64,000 nt of DNA, taken from Antrihabitans spumae. Lineage in GTDB: Bacteria; Actinomycetota; Actinomycetes; Mycobacteriales; Mycobacteriaceae. The notes under the pieces were generated by a model. The model saw nothing but the letters and a program-made list of their open reading frames with translations. It was not told the DNA's origin and ran no database searches. The stretch lies in NCBI RefSeq assembly GCF_043944905.1, contig NZ_JBIMSN010000106.1, positions 159,694 to 223,693 on the forward strand, read 5' to 3'. The position numbers and the translations under genes are program-made. Of this stretch, positions 61,143 to 64,000 are shown in pieces (within the stretch, counting starts at the first letter, position 1; each line of letters opens with the position of its first letter).

Positions 61143-62579
61143 GTGGTCGCATCTGTGAATGGTCGCGTTATTGGGTCCGCGTCCCGCATAACGGGGTTCG
61201 CGGCGCACGCGGCTGGCGTCGACCGACTGCTCGCGAGCTACCGCGCGATTCCAGCCGACGCAACCGTGCGCCTCGCGAAAAAGACGTCGAACCTGTTCCG
61301 TGCTCGGGCGAAGTCCACGGCACCCGGACTCGACGTTTCCGGCCTGACCGGGGTCATCGCGATCGATCCGGTCGCGAAGACAGCCGACGTCGCCGGAATG
61401 TGCACCTACGAAGACCTCGTCGCAGCGACACTGCCGCACGGTCTCGCACCTCTCGTCGTACCGCAGCTCAAGACGATCACGCTCGGCGGAGCCGTTACCG
61501 GCCTCGGCATCGAGTCGACGTCGTTCCGTAACGGTCTCCCCCACGAATCCGTGCTCGAGATCGACATCCTCACCGGCGCAGGCACTATCGTCACGGCTAC
61601 ACCGGAACGCAACACCGATCTGTTCGCAGGCTTTCCCAACTCCTACGGAACTCTCGGCTACGCCACACGGCTGAAGATCGAACTCGAAACCGTCGAACCC
61701 TACGTCTCGATCCGGCACCTACGCTTTCACGACGTCCGGGAACTCGCCGCGACGATGGACCGCATCATCACCGATCGCAGCTACGACGGCGTTCCGGTCG
61801 ACTACCTCGACGGTGTTGTGTTCACAGCCGAGGAAAGCTATCTGACGCTCGGGCACCAAACCTCCGACCCCGGCCCGACCAGCGACTACGTCACAGGTCA
61901 AGCCATCTTCTACCGGTCCATTCAGCACGACGGATCTGCGCCGAAAACCGACCGGCTTACCAACGCGGACTACCTCTGGCGCTGGGACACCGACTGGTTC
62001 TGGTGCTCGCGCGCATTCGGCGCACAGAACCCCAAGATCAGGCGGTTCTGGCCTGCTAAATACCGCCGCAGCAGCGTCTACTGGAAGCTCATCGCACTCG
62101 ACCACAAATACGGCATCGCCGACCGCATCGAAGCCAGGCACGGCAACCCGCCTCGCGAACGAGTCGTGCAGGACATCGAAGTCCCGATCGAACGCACTGC
62201 GGACTTCGTCGAATGGTTCCTCGCCGAGATCCCGATCGAGCCGATCTGGTTGTGCCCGCTGCGTTTACGTCAGCCGGGCGGTGGTGCAAAACGCCCGTGG
62301 CCCCTCTACCCCATCGCACCCGACCGGACCTACGTCAACGTCGGGTTCTGGTCGTCGGTCCCCTCGGGTGCAGGCGAACCCGAAGGTGTGACAAATCGGT
62401 TGATCGAAAAGAAGGTCACCGAGTTCGACGGGCATAAATCGCTGTACTCCGATGCTTATTACAACGAAGACGAGTTCGCAGGCCTCTACGGCGGCGATGC
62501 GTACACCGCGCTCAAGGCCGAATACGACCCCGATTCCAGGCTGTTAGACCTCTATTCGAAGGCGGTGCAACGCAAATGA
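61143..62579 (+). CDS. bfaA: FAD-binding oxidoreductase, BfaA-like (10-methyl fatty acid reductase)
   Basis: Flavoprotein of 478 residues of the FAD_binding_4 family: LDVSGLTGVIAIDPVAKTADVAGMCTYEDLV and PQLKTITLGGAVTGLGIES form the FAD domain; the C-terminal half has FWPAKYRRSSVYWKLIALD. It is orthologous in position to Rv3719. In related actinobacteria the pair BfaA/BfaB makes 10-methyl (tuberculostearic-type) fatty acids: BfaB methylates oleoyl chains to 10-methylene, BfaA reduces it. GTG start; overlaps bfaB by 4 bp. Confidence 0.87.
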   Translation: MVASVNGRVIGSASRITGFAAHAAGVDRLLASYRAIPADATVRLAKKTSNLFRARAKSTAPGLDVSGLTGVIAIDPVAKTADVAGMCTYEDLVAATLPHGLAPLVVPQLKTITLGGAVTGLGIESTSFRNGLPHESVLEIDILTGAGTIVTATPERNTDLFAGFPNSYGTLGYATRLKIELETVEPYVSIRHLRFHDVRELAATMDRIITDRSYDGVPVDYLDGVVFTAEESYLTLGHQTSDPGPTSDYVTGQAIFYRSIQHDGSAPKTDRLTNADYLWRWDTDWFWCSRAFGAQNPKIRRFWPAKYRRSSVYWKLIALDHKYGIADRIEARHGNPPRERVVQDIEVPIERTADFVEWFLAEIPIEPIWLCPLRLRQPGGGAKRPWPLYPIAPDRTYVNVGFWSSVPSGAGEPEGVTNRLIEKKVTEFDGHKSLYSDAYYNEDEFAGLYGGDAYTALKAEYDPDSRLLDLYSKAVQRK

Positions 62580-63889
62580 CCACGTACAAGGAACGCAACG
62601 AGATCCGCGCAGACGTTCCTCCGAAGTTGACCATCGCTGAGATCTTCGAGATTCTCGCCGATGGCGAGGTGCCGTTCCGGTTCACCGCATACGACGGCAG
62701 CACCGCTGGGCCAGAGGATGCGCAGTACGGCATGGAGCTCAAAACACCGCGTGGCACAACGTATCTCGCGACCGCACCCGGAGATCTGGGGATGGCCCGC
62801 GCATACGTTTCCGGCGATCTCGACATCACAGGAACGCACCCCGGCGATCCGTACGAGGTCCTCAAGGTGATGGAAGAGCAGTTGCAATTCCGTCGACCGT
62901 CGGCATTGACGATCGCCAACATCACGCGCTCGCTCGGGTGGGAACTGCTTCGACCCATCGCACCGCCGCCCCAGGAGGCACTGCCCCGCTGGCGTCGCAT
63001 CGCAGAGGGTCTTCGACATTCCAAAACCCGTGATGCAGAAGCCATCTCGCACCACTACGACGTATCGAACACCTTCTACGAGTACGTCCTCGGTCCGTCG
63101 ATGACCTACACCTGCGCGGCCTACGAGAACATCGGCCAGACGCTCGAAGAGGCACAGGAGAACAAGTACCGGCTCGTGTTCGACAAGTTGCGCCTCAAAG
63201 AGGGCGACCGACTGCTCGATATCGGATGCGGTTGGGGATCGATGGTCCGCTACGCGGCACGCCGCGGCGTGAAGGTCATCGGCGCAACGCTGTCCCGCGA
63301 ACAAGCAGAGTGGGCGCAGAAGGCGATTGCCGACGAAGGACTGTCCGGTCTCGCGGAGGTCCGGCATTCGGACTATCGCGACATCGAAGAGAGCGACTTC
63401 GACGCGGTCTCGTCCATCGGCCTCACCGAGCACATCGGAGTACAGAACTATCCGGCGTACTTCGGCTTCGTGAAGAGCAAACTTCGCGACGGCGGCCTGT
63501 TTCTCAATCACTCGATCACGCGTCCCGACAACAATCGCAGTGCCCGTGCCGGTGGCTTCATCGATCGGTACGTCTTCCCCGACGGCGAACTGATCGGGTC
63601 CGGGCGCATCATCACCGACATTCAGAACGTCGGCCTCGAAGTACGCCACGAGGAGAACCTGCGAGAGCACTACGCGTTGACGCTCGCCGAGTGGTGCAAG
63701 AACCTGGTCGACAACTGGGATGGTTGCGTAGCGGAGGTCGGCGAGGGAACAGCCCGAGTGTGGGGTCTGTACATGGCGGGGTCGCGGCTGGGTTTCGAGC
63801 GCAACGTCGTTCAGTTGCATCAGGTGCTGTCGGTGAAACTCGACGACAAGGGTCGGGCGGAGCTGCCGTTGCGGCCCTGGTGGACGTGA
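62576..63889 (+). CDS. bfaB: Cyclopropane-synthase-family methyltransferase BfaB-like
   Basis: SAM-dependent lipid methyltransferase of 437 residues. SAM motif I LLDIGCGWGS at 213-222, followed by YAARRGVKVIGATLSREQAEWA. The N-terminal lipid-binding region resembles Cfa rather than the shorter mycolic acid CmaA group. YDVSNTFYEYVLGPSMTYTCA is the family signature. Orthologue by position of Rv3720 and of the M. smegmatis Cfa needed for tuberculostearic acid. Coupled to bfaA by ATGA overlap. The stop is followed directly by palindromic repeats. Confidence 0.9.
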   Translation: MTTYKERNEIRADVPPKLTIAEIFEILADGEVPFRFTAYDGSTAGPEDAQYGMELKTPRGTTYLATAPGDLGMARAYVSGDLDITGTHPGDPYEVLKVMEEQLQFRRPSALTIANITRSLGWELLRPIAPPPQEALPRWRRIAEGLRHSKTRDAEAISHHYDVSNTFYEYVLGPSMTYTCAAYENIGQTLEEAQENKYRLVFDKLRLKEGDRLLDIGCGWGSMVRYAARRGVKVIGATLSREQAEWAQKAIADEGLSGLAEVRHSDYRDIEESDFDAVSSIGLTEHIGVQNYPAYFGFVKSKLRDGGLFLNHSITRPDNNRSARAGGFIDRYVFPDGELIGSGRIITDIQNVGLEVRHEENLREHYALTLAEWCKNLVDNWDGCVAEVGEGTARVWGLYMAGSRLGFERNVVQLHQVLSVKLDDKGRAELPLRPWWT

Positions 63890-63939
63890 GGCGGCTCCGC
63901 CGCTCGTGAGGCGGCTCCGCCGCTCGTGAGTCTTTTCGG
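63885..63939 (+). repeat. Compound palindrome copy 7 (truncated, tandem mini-hairpin)
   Basis: A 20-bp unit (CGTGAG plus the mini-hairpin GCGGC-TCC-GCCGC) occurs twice in tandem (63885-63904, 63905-63924), starting across the bfaB stop codon. Then comes the left arm of a GTGAGTC-type long palindrome (63923-63939) without its right arm; a looser GTCTTTCGGCC follows at 63961-63971. The last 60 bases hold no gene. Confidence 0.85.
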
Positions 63940-64000
63940 GCTCTTTTGCTCTAACCGTGGGTCTTTCGGCCGGGTAGTTGGGGTCGGGCTCCGCCGAGGC

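Noticed and set aside
62552..63820. Open frame of 422 residues on the minus strand
   Set aside because: Antisense to bfaB; composition is typical of a high-GC shadow frame.

Overview
The window is high-GC actinobacterial chromosome, most likely from a Rhodococcus-like member of the Mycobacteriales. This rests on recognisable gene families (whiB4, ponA2, the bagA/bagB ArsA-like pair, marP, crp/glxR, murT/gatD, bfaA/bfaB) and on gene order. Two stretches follow the order I know from Mycobacterium tuberculosis. Positions 1-22,500 match Rv3663c-Rv3683 (dppDCBA, acs, holin-like, ephE, marP, NUDIX, TlpA-like, nth, small membrane protein, crp, metallo-beta-lactamase, RidA, DUF4177, bagAB, whiB4, ponA2, metallophosphoesterase). 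Positions 37,284-63,889 carry a second set in the order of Rv3708c-Rv3720 (asd, lysC, leuA, murT, gatD, recR, ybaB, SRPBCC, bfaA, bfaB). The genus is an inference; no rRNA or species marker is present.

Layout. 1-4,337: peptide ABC importer dppABCD (minus strand; the ATPase is cut by the window edge). 4,569-9,465: acs, nhaA behind a structured leader, a holin-like membrane protein and ephE. 9,490-12,884: marP-NUDIX-TlpA-nth operon (minus). 12,965-18,239: crp, metallo-hydrolase/RidA/DUF4177, the BagAB ATPases and whiB4. 18,568-23,765: ponA2, a YqeY protein, a phosphoesterase and an unknown membrane-anchored protein, then tRNA-Pro(CGG). 23,915-37,202 is an accessory block with no counterpart in the Mtb order: MerR/MFS efflux, an acyl-CoA ligase-dehydrogenase-SDR cluster with a divergent TetR, a 19-residue membrane microprotein, NUDIX, an APC permease and a two-component operon carrying a serine hydrolase. 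37,284-39,592: asd/lysC with an internal beta-subunit start. 39,752-44,345: ArsR/SRPBCC, LtrA, NTF2-like, a pore-less voltage-sensor protein and a TetR. 44,524-46,446: leuA with a leader peptide containing three Leu codons. 46,630-50,128: an EspI-like ATPase, LysR and an EamA transporter. 50,115-53,406: murT-gatD, a Cys-rich small protein, recR and ybaB. 53,579-56,852: MerR/VOC pair and an ABC-2 exporter. 56,997-63,889: SRPBCC, a PknK-type kinase and the 10-methyl fatty acid pair bfaA/bfaB.

Cell-envelope and stress functions dominate: peptidoglycan synthesis and amidation (ponA2, murT/gatD), acid and redox protection (marP, TlpA-like, whiB4), membrane lipid methylation (bfaAB) and aspartate-family amino acid synthesis (lysC/asd).

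The most unusual feature is a dispersed family of compound palindromes (seven copies). Each has a long arm of about 20 bp in a GTGAGTC or GTGCGTC version, and most are flanked by one or two mini-hairpins with three-base loops. Five copies start within a few bases of a stop codon, and in two convergent gene pairs the element fills the whole gap between the two stop codons. Other regulatory finds are a structured nhaA leader, the leuA attenuator, a leaderless MerR promoter, a TetR operator cluster and a 72-bp near-palindrome upstream of leuA.
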